Positions 54,601-64,000 of a DNA stretch of 64,000 nt are shown here, piece after piece (the stretch's first letter is position 1; each line of letters opens with the position of its first letter). The notes beneath the pieces were generated by a model. The model did no database searches and had not been told where the DNA came from. It saw only the letters and a list, made by a program, of their open reading frames with translations. The stretch comes from Uloborus plumipes (lineage: Eukaryota; Arthropoda; Arachnida; Araneae; Uloboridae), in assembly GCA_038373865.1 (NCBI GenBank), contig JAXGGA010003073.1:1-64000 (forward strand), given 5' to 3'. The translations under genes were made by a program, and so were the position numbers.

Positions 54601-56864
54601 CCCCACTGAAATCAATACGAAAAATGGAGAGTGAGGATTACTTGTCTACCGGTGGAGTCATTTCGACCACACCAAATGAATGGGTTACAATCACAATAAT
54701 TCGTCCCGAATGCCAGTGCGTAAAGAGTTCTCCCCACCGAGAAAGCGCCAGATGAAGCCGTCGCGAGGGTCAATGTCCCGCGGAAAGGAGGACATGGGCC
54801 GGATTACGCCACACGAGCATCAGCCGAATTATGTGGCATCGGCGACGACTTTTGGTCGGCCGGCCAAGCGGATCGGCCGACACCTGTTGCTGCATACCGA
54901 TGCTCCCCCCCTCCTGCGACGGAATATATATACGTAACTCACTCTGCCTTTCTCTTAGGCCCGAACTTTTTCTGTTTCTCTTTCGAGTCTCATTATATAG
55001 AGTCGCCCTGAAACGAAAGCGATTGGACTTGTTTTGATTCCGTGAAGTAGTTGTGCGCCGAACTTAAATTTTTAGGAAGGGGATTAGGGAGATTCTCAAT
55101 TATCCGAATGGAACTCTAAATTTTGCCACTGTTCGTTCTTGAAAGCCGCAACTAGCTCCATTGAGTGGTTCTATTTTTAAAAAGGGTGACAGCTTGATTA
55201 AGAAAATGCATCACGGCAGTATTTCTGCCTTGTTAAAAATTATTTTCCTTGATTCGAGAAGGAAGGGGAATAAAAAAGGAAACACAAAACATCAAAGAAA
55301 CACGTGTAATAAATTGATATCTACTGAACGAAAAAAAAAAAGCACATCGCCCTATTTTGACGAAATCAAAACAAAACTGGACGCATGCGCAAATTCGAGG
55401 AAGGTTTCCGTACTGCCAAACAGTATGCATACGTACGTACGGTACATCTAATGAAAAAGGGAACATTAGGGCAGTTGAAAATTGCACCATTGCAATTATG
55501 CCTTCAAATTTGCCGAATCGTCACACAAATATTGTTGAATAAGGACATTTTTGGGAGGCCACAGTGGCCTCTAGTGACCTCCCACCAGGGCGCTATAAAG
55601 TCCTGAGGTATTTATTGTCATTGAAGAGGTTACGACTTAATCTACAGTCAAAAACCAATTTTGAGACTATGAGGACCGGTACAGCTTTACATAAACAATT
55701 ATATTTGAACAATGACACGAGATTTTTTTATTTCGAACTCATTTTGTGCCGATTTATTCTGCTCATGACTATCAAAGGATGTAAGGTTGTAAGACTTTTT
55801 AGCTAGGTATAGATATGCCAGCAAATCACCATCAGCACAAATTATCATATTGGGGGGTGGGGATTTCATGGTTGAAGCTGGTTTCATGGTATTAAGGGGA
55901 GTGTCGTTAACCTTTCACCGGGCGCGATTTTGCTGTAGCATTCTTTTTCGATAATGATTTTGTCCTCTTTGCTTTTTAACAGAAAATACCAACACCTCAA
56001 ATGCATGCAAATTCTCGAAAAGTATCAAAATGTTAAAGCAGTTTCTTTAACTGAAAAGATGCATTTAAAAGTATTTGGAGATTAATTTCGTCTGACCACG
56101 GATAAGATGTAAAAGCTGGCTTCCGGTTTACGGGAGGAAATTAACGCATTTTTTTTAGTTACGCACATCGAATTCTTATTGAAATAAATACATCTGAAAA
56201 AGAGATTTACTGCATTGTTTCGTTTTCAGTTTTGACTAATAGGAGAGGGTATGTGTATGTGGGGGGGGGGCACAAGCTGATATGGTCAAATCGATACCAC
56301 AGGCAGAAAAGTTATCCCCATCCCTCCATTTTTCCCCTCAATCATTTCGACCATACCAACACATAAACACGACTCTATGGAACTGAAATTGATCATAATT
56401 CTCGATCAGGCTAAGTATGTCGGACTCTACAACTCCATTTTTAGAGCCTTTTCGGACGAAAAATACGGACAAGAAATGATACATGTAGGGGGGGGGTCGC
56501 AACAGGGTGTCCTGTTCGGAAACCGCACTAACGGGCGAATTTCTCTTCATTAAAAACATAGCGAATGCCCGCTTAATGATTTGTCACTGACAGATTGGCA
56601 TGATAAATAGCCTCCTCATATAGATGAAAAAAGCTGCTGCTGCGAAAGCTCTCAAAACTACACAAAATACATAAAATAACAGGCTTGCTTCTTTCCTCAC
56701 CCCTCGGAACGTTTTCCAGAAAAGTGTTTTTTTTTTTTTTTTTTTTTTCAGTGGTGAGAGCTACTCTTGACTTCGCTCATGTAGATATTTAGGGGTGCAT
56801 TGGTATTGGAACCAACGGCAGATCTAGAAATGTTAGAACCTCTATAAATTAACGTGTTGTTATT
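54601..56864. other. Non-genic stretch
   Basis: A GC-rich block at about 54730-54910 is related to 57480-57640. Repeat fragments around 55060-55130 and 55480-55600 (AACTTAAATTTTTAGGAAGG; a TTTGGGAGG..CACAGTG..CCTCC palindrome) recur near 59470 and 59640, with further relatives at 16290 and 54485. No gene supported. Confidence 0.45.
56730..56749. repeat. Poly(T) run
   Basis: About 22 consecutive T at roughly 56727-56748. Confidence 0.8.
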
Positions 56865-56873
56865 ATCTATATG

Positions 56874-57051
56874 CAGTGGCATACAAGGCACCCACGCGGG
56901 GAGAGGGGGGCGAACGCGGTTTGAGGGCGCATGATCTAGGAGAATAGCGCTGAGCAACAGGGGAAAATATTTTTTATAGTATAATTGGGGTTGTGGGACG
57001 CTCTTACAAATCTTGCATGATGAGTGCCCACCGAAGTCTACGTACACTACT
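56874..57051. mobile_element. hAT-type MITE, about 178 bp
   Basis: The left end CAGTGGCATACAAGG and the right end near TACGTACACTACT are imperfect inverted repeats. The flanking 9-mers are ATCTATATG (56865-56873) and ATCTGTATG (57052-57060), differing at one base. The right boundary may be off by one or two bases. Confidence 0.65.
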
Positions 57052-57060
57052 ATCTGTATG

Positions 57061-57968
57061 GTTTTAAACCAAGGATTCTAAGAACCCGTCGTTTGTTTGC
57101 ACCCTTGTCAGATCTCAATATTTTTTTATCGGCATCCCTGCACTAGAAAATTTACTAACACATGCGTCCTTAATATATGAATGGAGCAGAAGAAAAGTGG
57201 ACCAAGATAATTTCGACTTAATCCAGATAAGCTCCGAATGTGGAAGATTTTGATAGTGAAATGTTTCGTTCATAAATAAAGTGTTCATACGTGAAGTTGA
57301 AATGGACTTGGTTCACTTTCCTTCTGACCCAGTCATGCCATATATGTGCAATGTGTGTGTGCGTACAACTGTGAGCCTGTGACATCCCTCAACATTTTGC
57401 CGTCACTGAATGAAGACACCGAAATTCCTCGCTTAGCAGCAACCATGTTATAAAGACCCAAAAAAGAAAGCAAAAGGGGAGTTGAACAGCTCCCAGAGCG
57501 AGGCTCAAGGGTCAGTGTCCCGCGGAAATGGGAGCACGGGCGTGATGTGTCGCGGCGATAACATCGACCACTTTTCGGCAGTCGACCGAGCGCATCGGCC
57601 CGAGCATCTGTTGCTCGACGCCGAGGTATATTAGGAGAGAACGGATTAATAATGTCATGTCCGACGCCGTGACGCTTCCTCCCACCTTTTTTTTTAAACA
57701 AATTTTCCTTTCGGGTTGCGTAAATTGCGAATGCGTTTTTGTAATACACATCTTTCCTTTTCGTTTTTTTTTTACTTTCATACTTTGAGGTCAATAATCA
57801 AAATATAGTTTAAAAAACTAAAAATACGCTTTTAAATATAGTTTAGCCTGTATTGTTAACAAACGTATCAAATGTATTAATTTTACCTTATATGTAAAGA
57901 ACGTGAATTTTATCTTTCATTCAGAGTTACATACACACTGACAAACAAACCCACATGTGAAACTAATA
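57061..57968. other. Non-genic stretch with GC-rich paralogous block
   Basis: GGTCAGTGTCCCGCGGAAA and the following bases (57509-57640) resemble 54765-54900 in the same orientation. The open frames on the minus strand here have no recognised domain. Confidence 0.4.
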
Positions 57969-58994
57969 TCTACTTATATTAAAAACTGAGTATCTTTCTA
58001 ACTATCTTTCTAACTATCTTTCTTTCTAACTATCTTTCTATGTCACGCTTCTTTCTCCTGAACGCCAATGAACTGAAAGTCGAACCAGGTACCGATAGAT
58101 AGGTAATTTTTCAAGCTTCATTAGTTTCAATCTATATAATTATACGATTTTAATTAGCGAAGATATCAATTAATAAGTAGTCAAGTTTAAAGCGATTAAG
58201 CCTAATAAATGATTAAATATGAAATCCATTCTTGCATTGCAAAACGTGGTTGCCACGCCATGAAACAATAATAAAAATGAAAATGAGAATTTTGAATGAA
58301 GGCTTAACTAAATCAAACACGAAACTCATAAGCGGGCGACTTACATAGTATTTTTATCGCTAGCTACTTGTAATATTTTGAAACATTCATTTGTTGAAGA
58401 GCCATCTACTTATATTAAAAACTGAGTATCAATGTCTGCTTTTTCTCCTTTGAGCGAGCTGAACCAAGGGCGGATCCAGCTTCTGGTTAAGGAGGGGGTC
58501 ATTTTCGGAAAGGGGGGGGTCAAAGTGCAATTTTTGTGCAAAAATGGGGTGGTTTGGCAGTTTTTTCGTAAAATAAGTCCCAAAAATGCAATTTTTTGCT
58601 ATATTTGGTCGGTTAAGGGGGGGGGGGGTCATGATCCCCATGACCCCACTCTGGATCCGCGCCTGAGCTGAACTTACTGAAACTTTCCTCACCATCTTGA
58701 AGGCGCGAAGCATCTCAATAATTCGAATGATTATTTTTATACAGGAAAAAAGTAAAGGCGTGAAGCGCCTGTTAGCGAGCCGCCTTGGCGGGGAGTAGTT
58801 TCTTGACATTTTCCTCACTACTTTCAGGGCACGAAGTGCCCCTGCAACGCCGGGCCACGTTCGTGGTACGTCTTGAAATCGAATGAACATTAAATTATAT
58901 CAAATAAAACTTCAGAATGAGGTAAAAGTTAGAGAGGGGGGACGTTATGCATCAACATGCCGCAGGAAGCTAATCTAGCTGCCCTGGCAGCTAG
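57969..58994 (+). mobile_element. Non-autonomous Helitron, copy 2
   Basis: TC at 57969-57970 is preceded by A. The 3' hairpin CTGCCCTGGCAG and CTAG (58991-58994) are followed by T. It is close in sequence to the reverse complement of 50914-51932. It lacks that copy's 171-bp MITE but carries a hAT MITE at 58465-58665. An internal copy of the 5' end starts at 58405, again preceded by A. Confidence 0.85.
58465..58665. mobile_element. hAT-type MITE in Helitron copy 2, 201 bp
   Basis: CAAGGGCGGATCCAG pairs with the right end (reverse complement CAGGCGCGGATCCAGAG). AGCTGAAC is duplicated exactly (58457-58464, 58666-58673). Helitron copy 1 has the unoccupied site with one AGCTGAAC. The family also occurs at 20319. 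Confidence 0.9.
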
Positions 58995-60355
58995 TTTTCA
59001 ATAAAAGCGTATTAAATCAGCGGAACATGAACGTAAGAGAATATATTTGGCTCTGATTAAAATGTACTTGACCTTGGGAGAGCTCATTTGTGTTTCAATT
59101 GAAAGTGAAGGCCAATACACAAAAACAACGCCAATAATCATTATTAGTGACTTTCCTTCTGCCCTATTTTAACGAATGAATTGTCCGATCCGAATTTAAC
59201 TTATTAAAGTCAGACTATATATACACACAGAGCAGATGATGGGCCACGTTAGCCTAGTCAGGAAGAAACTAGTTGCCCGGCACGGATTTGAAGTAGTATA
59301 ATTTTTATAAGTTAAACGTTGAAGAGGGGCTTGGGAGACCAAACTGATAAGGGGCTCGCCGTGACTCTAGGTGGCGCTCTGTACACTACACACACATAAA
59401 ACAACTAATTTGCAGGGAAATCCACAAGAAGTTATCTGTGCTTTTTTGCCTCATGTCACCCGGTGCTCCCCGAACTTAAATTTTTGGGAGGGCATTAGCT
59501 CGCATTTTGCCTAATAGATCTCCAAATTTTGCCGAATTAAGAAATTCGGGTTGCACATTTTAATATATTAAATGAAAACGGACATTTGAGTTGTTAAAAA
59601 TTGCGATCGTCAGGCAAAACTTTCGAATAAGGAATATTTTTGGGAAGTACCTCCCGCGACCTATCATAGGTTCCTTTAGGTCACTTGCATTTACTTCTTA
59701 CTATCGTTAGCACACTGTTCCTACCTGGTTGCTTTCACTGCCATTGCTTTTCTTGGAGATACTGAAATTAAATTAGCTATCAATAAATAGACACACACAC
59801 GCGCACTTACGTGCATAAGTTTGCTTGCTGGCCCTATTTTGAAACTATTCGTTCTGCCACACGTATGGTGCTTTCCAGCTTGATATTCGATTGGCCTTTG
59901 ATTTATTTATCTTGGAAACACATTCAAGTATCATTTAAATCCAGTCTAAGGTATTTTGTCAAATATGCTTGCCTTTTTTTGCACTTGATAAGTACGCGCT
60001 TTTTGATACTTTTTTTCGCGGTTTCCTTCAGCGTATCTTTTACTTCCCTTGCAAGAATTTTGACGCACTTTGCATCATACTATTGAAGGTTCCTTTTTCA
60101 TGAAGGATTGGATGTTTAGTCGAAATTAATACGGAGCAGTTTATTGATGGAATATTCTAGCTTTATCTCGTCGCATCCCGTGCTAAAAATTGGAATCACT
60201 GATACAATTTCAACCTGAGCAACATTGAGGAGGCCAACTTCGCAGAGTTCCTATAAAACTCACTGTCAAATCATGGATGAGATTTGTCTTGTTTCCCCCA
60301 TGACCCATGACAATCTCTGTAAAACTGTCTTTCCCGCCTCTCCTTGCGCTGTAGC
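58995..60355. other. Non-genic stretch
   Basis: Fragments of dispersed repeats lie at about 59236-59380 and 59470-59680; otherwise nothing is recognised. Frames near 59.8-60.1 kb have no domain. Confidence 0.4.
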
Positions 60356-60363
60356 AGGAACAC

Positions 60364-61002
60364 TAGGGTGGGGCGAAAAATAAAAAGTTTTTCAGATCAA
60401 CTTCTAATAGTTGCCAAAAGTTGTCTTTGGTGATAGTTAGCTTTTGTGCAAAATTTGAGAAAAATAGGTTAATATCTTCAGGGGGCGCTGCGATCGCAAA
60501 GTTTTATCATAGCTTTTGTTCGGATTTTATGGTTAAAATATGAAAAACAATGCCGTTAGCTAATCTCATTGCATTTTTTTACTCATAAGATATATTCATG
60601 CATTCAAAGCATATGAAATAACTCACAAAAAATTATTTTATACGATATATTTATATTTCAAGCATTTAAAAAGAAACAAAAACGTGAAAAAAAGTGATTT
60701 TTTTTAAAAATATAAATATATTATATAAAATAATGTTTGTGAGTCATTTCATATGCTTTTAATGCATGAAAACATCTTTTGAGTAAAAAAAACGCAAAGA
60801 GACTAGCTAAAGGCATTCTTTTTGATATTTTAACCATAAAATCCATAACAAAGCTATGGTAAAACTTTGCGATCGCAGCGCCCCCTGAAGATATTAACCG
60901 ATTTTTCTCAAATTTTGCACAAAAGCTAACTATCACCAAAGACAACTTTTGGCAACTATTAGAAGTTGATCTGAAAAACTTTTAATTTTTCGCCCCACCC
61001 TA
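60364..61002. mobile_element. Foldback element, 639 bp, 8-bp TSD
   Basis: The two halves are inverted copies of about 300 bp each, starting TAGGGTGGGGCGAAAAAT on the left and TAGGGTGGGGCGAAAAAT on the reversed right. They surround a short AT-rich centre near 60680. AGGAACAC is duplicated exactly (60356-60363, 61003-61010), pointing to a hAT-type integration. Transcription would give a long hairpin RNA. No coding sequence. Confidence 0.92.
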
Positions 61003-61082
61003 AGGAACACCCCAGCAGAGGGACTCCACTCTTCTCAAAAGATAATTTCTGCATCTTTTAGCAGGTCCTCAATAAGAGAAAC

Positions 61083-61563
61083 TAAGGATACACCGATAAG
61101 CAAATTGGCCGATTACCGGTTAATCGGCTGAGCCGATTAATGATAAGGATGATTGTTTTTAATACTCCTAATTTTACAATCACTGTTTTTTCTCTCTTAT
61201 ACAATTAAAATAGTTAGTAATTTATTTCTGAGAGGAGATTTTTTTTCCATTTTCCTAATTTTCACAAAATAATTTCAATATTTATCAAAATTAGAGGTTA
61301 TCTAAAAACGCTGTGCTAAGGAGAAAACTACCGCCACATGAAAAATGTTGCAACATTGTCAATGTGTATATTTATTCACATAAGTAGGAGAATTAAAACA
61401 TTAAAAACTTATTATTACTGTTTTTAAAATTACTCATCATTGTTTTTTAGCGAAGAAGATAAGAATAATATTTTTAAAAAAAGCCGATTAATCGACTCAA
61501 TTTTGCCAATTTTTAATAATCGGCAAAGTGGCCGATTATGGCCGATAAATCGGTGCATTCCTA
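61083..61563. mobile_element. hAT-like element, 481 bp
   Basis: TAAGGATACACCGAT at the left and TAGGAATGCACCGAT (reverse complement of the right end) are inverted termini, followed on both sides by GGCCGATTA-type subterminal repeats. The flanking octamers AGAGAAAC and AAAGAAGC agree at 6 of 8. The TAGRGATGCACCGAT end is widespread in hAT elements. Confidence 0.75.
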
Positions 61564-62354
61564 AAAGAAGCGTATTTAAACGACAAAATGTTTACATTTA
61601 AATGTTAATCCATAACAATATGCTGTCCAATATTCATGCAACCTGGTTTCACACGGGACTTACGTAACTTATTCAATCAATTGCTTAATCATTCTTCTAC
61701 TGTTATTATCACTTAGTTTTCTTTCTGAAGTATTAAAAGATCTTTAACTTTTAGCTTTTCTCTTTCACGTGAATTCTACTCAACGTAACATAGTGAACAA
61801 CCATTTTTGTTTAAAATCCTATTTTCATAAAAGTTTACGAAGCGAATTTTAAAGAACGGAGCGAAGAAATAATTTGTATTAAATCAGAGTGAACATGGCT
61901 TAAATGCATTAAATTAAAGTCTTGTGATACTTAAACAATACAGAAAGGGAGATTTTAAACATTTGGAAGTTTAACCTCTTTTATTGAAGGTATTTGTTTT
62001 GCATCACATTTCCCACAGAGTTCAAGGGGCCCCTAAATGTTAGGATAACTTCAAACTTGGTTAATTATTGTTTACAAATCCATTTGTAATACATTTTCCT
62101 AACTCTTCATAACTATAGAATACTGTAAGAATTCTTCAGTTTATACAATTAGTGCAATAATGCTTTGAAAAAGGAGTTGGGAAATTATTGAGATATTTTG
62201 AACCAAAACTACCACGAATGCAGTGGAAATAATGTCAAATGAAAATTGTTTTTATTTATGCAAACAAAAATGCTCAATTTACATTGAATGGATAAACACG
62301 AAAATAAATGGGAAGCGATTTCTAAGTTTAATCTACCCCAGACTATTACTATGT
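61564..62354. other. Non-genic AT-rich stretch
   Basis: Nothing recognised. Confidence 0.4.
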
Positions 62355-62655
62355 TACGATTCCCCACCCCCTTAATTGTAAAATGCTTCGGAAATGTTTA
62401 TTCTACAATTGAATGTGCAATTATACTACTAATATGTGAGCGGGGGCTATGTTACAATACCCCCTCCCCCTAATTATATATGACTTCGGAAATTCTTCTT
62501 CACAAAATGACGATTGATGCAACTACAAAACTAAAGTATGAGTGGCATTTTGCAATCCCTTCACCTCCACCCCACCCCCGATTATATATGGTTTCGGAAA
62601 TTCTTCTTCACTTTATGACAATAGACGCAATCACACAACTAAAATATGACTGAAG
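62355..62655. repeat. Tandem repeat, three units of about 100-115 bp
   Basis: Blocks beginning CCCCACCCCC or CCCCCTCCCC, then TAATTATATATG, CTTCGGAAATTCTTCTTCA and TATGACTG-like words, recur at about 62359, 62459 and 62570. The second and third units are more alike than the first. Confidence 0.8.
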
Positions 62656-64000
62656 CAGTTAAAAAAATAGATCAATTGTTAATCACAGTTACCCTGATTG
62701 ACTGTAATCTTTAGAAATAATCTTCTCGAACAACCCCACGAATTGAGACGTAATGAGTGTGTCTCCATCTTTTTCATCCAGATTAATCTAATCGAATTAG
62801 CGCCAAAACGAATCATAAATACATAAAGCCTCAGAAATAAACCACGCTAACAATATCCTCTCCGAAAAGCAATATGCGGACTTCTCCTCCTTTCTTCCAT
62901 AGCTGGGGAGAGGGTGGACGGGAGGGATAGAAGCGTTCCACAGTCATTAATTCTTTCTTCCCTCCCCCGCGGAGACGGGGGAAGACTCCGATACCAAACT
63001 GTTGCCACCGCACAATTGCTTTCGATCGTTAGCAGCTGCAGGATAATTGTGGCTCGGTCGTACCTGATGTTTGTTGGGTTGAGATAGATATTTGCTGCTC
63101 TGGGGATTGTGAAGCCATTAGGTGTCTGAATAAATTCAAGTGGCGAGGACACCCGCAGATTAAAAAAAAACAAAAACAAATTTATGACTTTACTTTTTGA
63201 AAGTCTTGTTCGAAAAGTATTCATTTTTATCAGCCTCGCTTATATATTCTATTTGATGTTCATTAGACTATTTTATGCTGAAACTCATTGAAAGCCTAAC
63301 ATTGTCTAACTTTATTCCAAACAAACTGAATAGCAAAGAAAAAAAATAATTATTTTTTATTTTGAAAGCTTTTCTTTCTTGTTTGAAAAAATTGTTATAT
63401 TGTATAACAAGTATAGTGTTATATTTGTATAATAATAGGGAGCAGAGGCCTCTGCTCGGCATCGCTGACCAATCGCAACTGCCGCCTCATTCCCTTTTTA
63501 CTTGCATGTCATTGGTAGAATCACATGATGAATTCGTACTCGGTCAGAAACTAGCATACAGTAGAATATCTTTAATTCGAATCCCCATAATTCGAACATT
63601 CGTTAATACGAAGGCCACGGAGATAAATATAAATGCAGGACTGCACTGCATTGTATCTTCGTTGCATTCCACGAAAACCGGTCGTTTTGTACCGCAAATG
63701 ACATCTCATATTATATTTCATTAAAAATAATAATTCAAAACGCCAATGAATGTAATTCTGCTGCTTACTTTTGAAAAGCATTATTTTTTTAATGAAATAC
63801 ATGAGCTGTCACGTGTAGGACAAATTGAACCTTTTTTCGTGGAAAGGCCCTAACATGATTTTTTTTCAACGGTTTAAATTAGGTACAAATGAAGTGTGTT
63901 CCCTTTATATTGTAGATAATATTTTATCTTACATGGTATTGATAAAATAAAAATCCTGAAGCTCTACCCCCCGCCCCCCGAAAAAAGAAAAAACCAGTTG
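62656..64000. other. Non-genic stretch, possible small exon
   Basis: No gene supported with confidence. A minus-strand frame around 63050-63120 ends at a GT splice-donor-like site; it is treated as a finding. A C run lies near 63967. Confidence 0.35.

Noticed and set aside
57333..57794. 153-residue minus-strand frame
   Set aside because: No recognisable domain, low-complexity start, and overlap with a duplicated GC-rich block.
1..64000. CRISPR arrays, operons, bacterial promoters
   Set aside because: Repeats are transposons and microsatellites; there are no regularly spaced direct repeats with unique spacers, and genome organisation is eukaryotic.

Overview
This window looks like nuclear, mostly non-genic DNA from an arthropod, possibly a chelicerate such as a spider. 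That reading is an inference. It rests on the AT-rich base composition, many homopolymer and microsatellite tracts, the absence of bacterial-style gene packing, a BEL/Pao and a Ty3/Gypsy retrotransposon of arthropod type, and a very dense load of short DNA transposons. I found no convincing host protein-coding gene, rRNA or functional tRNA gene. The only long coding regions belong to the two LTR retrotransposons.

Layout. Positions 1-25,800 are unique-looking AT-rich DNA sprinkled with short non-autonomous transposons. These are mainly hAT-type, with 8-bp target duplications at 1056-1200, 11365-13370, 16371-16539, 22733-23030 and 24040-24296. One TA-flanked mariner-type MITE lies at 6425-6668, and tRNA-derived SINEs lie near 5.0 and 6.2 kb. 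Positions 25,800-30,300 are a nested stack. A 1.6-kb hAT element carries a 15-16-bp minisatellite and another hAT MITE. It is followed by a 2.6-kb insertion that contains a TTAA-flanked piggyBac-like element. An uninterrupted relative of the host repeat survives at 47.17-47.46 kb and shows the pre-insertion state.

A 5.25-kb BEL/Pao element (33256-38507, minus strand, TSD AACAG) has an open gag-pol whose integrase is cut off. A 6.31-kb Ty3/Gypsy element (40415-46723, minus strand, TSD ATAT, LTRs differing at about 2 of 616 sites) is very young. Its pol is split by a frame change between RNase H and integrase.

Positions 46.7-64 kb hold a 278-bp retroposon with a 12-bp target duplication that carries a well-formed hammerhead ribozyme (48300-48382, minus). 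Two inverted copies of a non-autonomous Helitron lie at 50914-51932 and 57969-58994; each holds a different later MITE insertion, so each gives the empty site of the other. A nested hAT pair lies at 53875-54592. A 639-bp foldback element with roughly 300-bp inverted arms lies at 60364-61002, and a further hAT-like element at 61083-61563.

The most interesting signals are the hammerhead ribozyme retroposon, the BEL element whose LTR end and primer-binding region match the two ends of the same tRNA (tRNA-Tyr-like), and the Helitron family with two alternative 5' ends. Calls of tRNA identity and family membership use remembered consensus sequences and should be confirmed by search.
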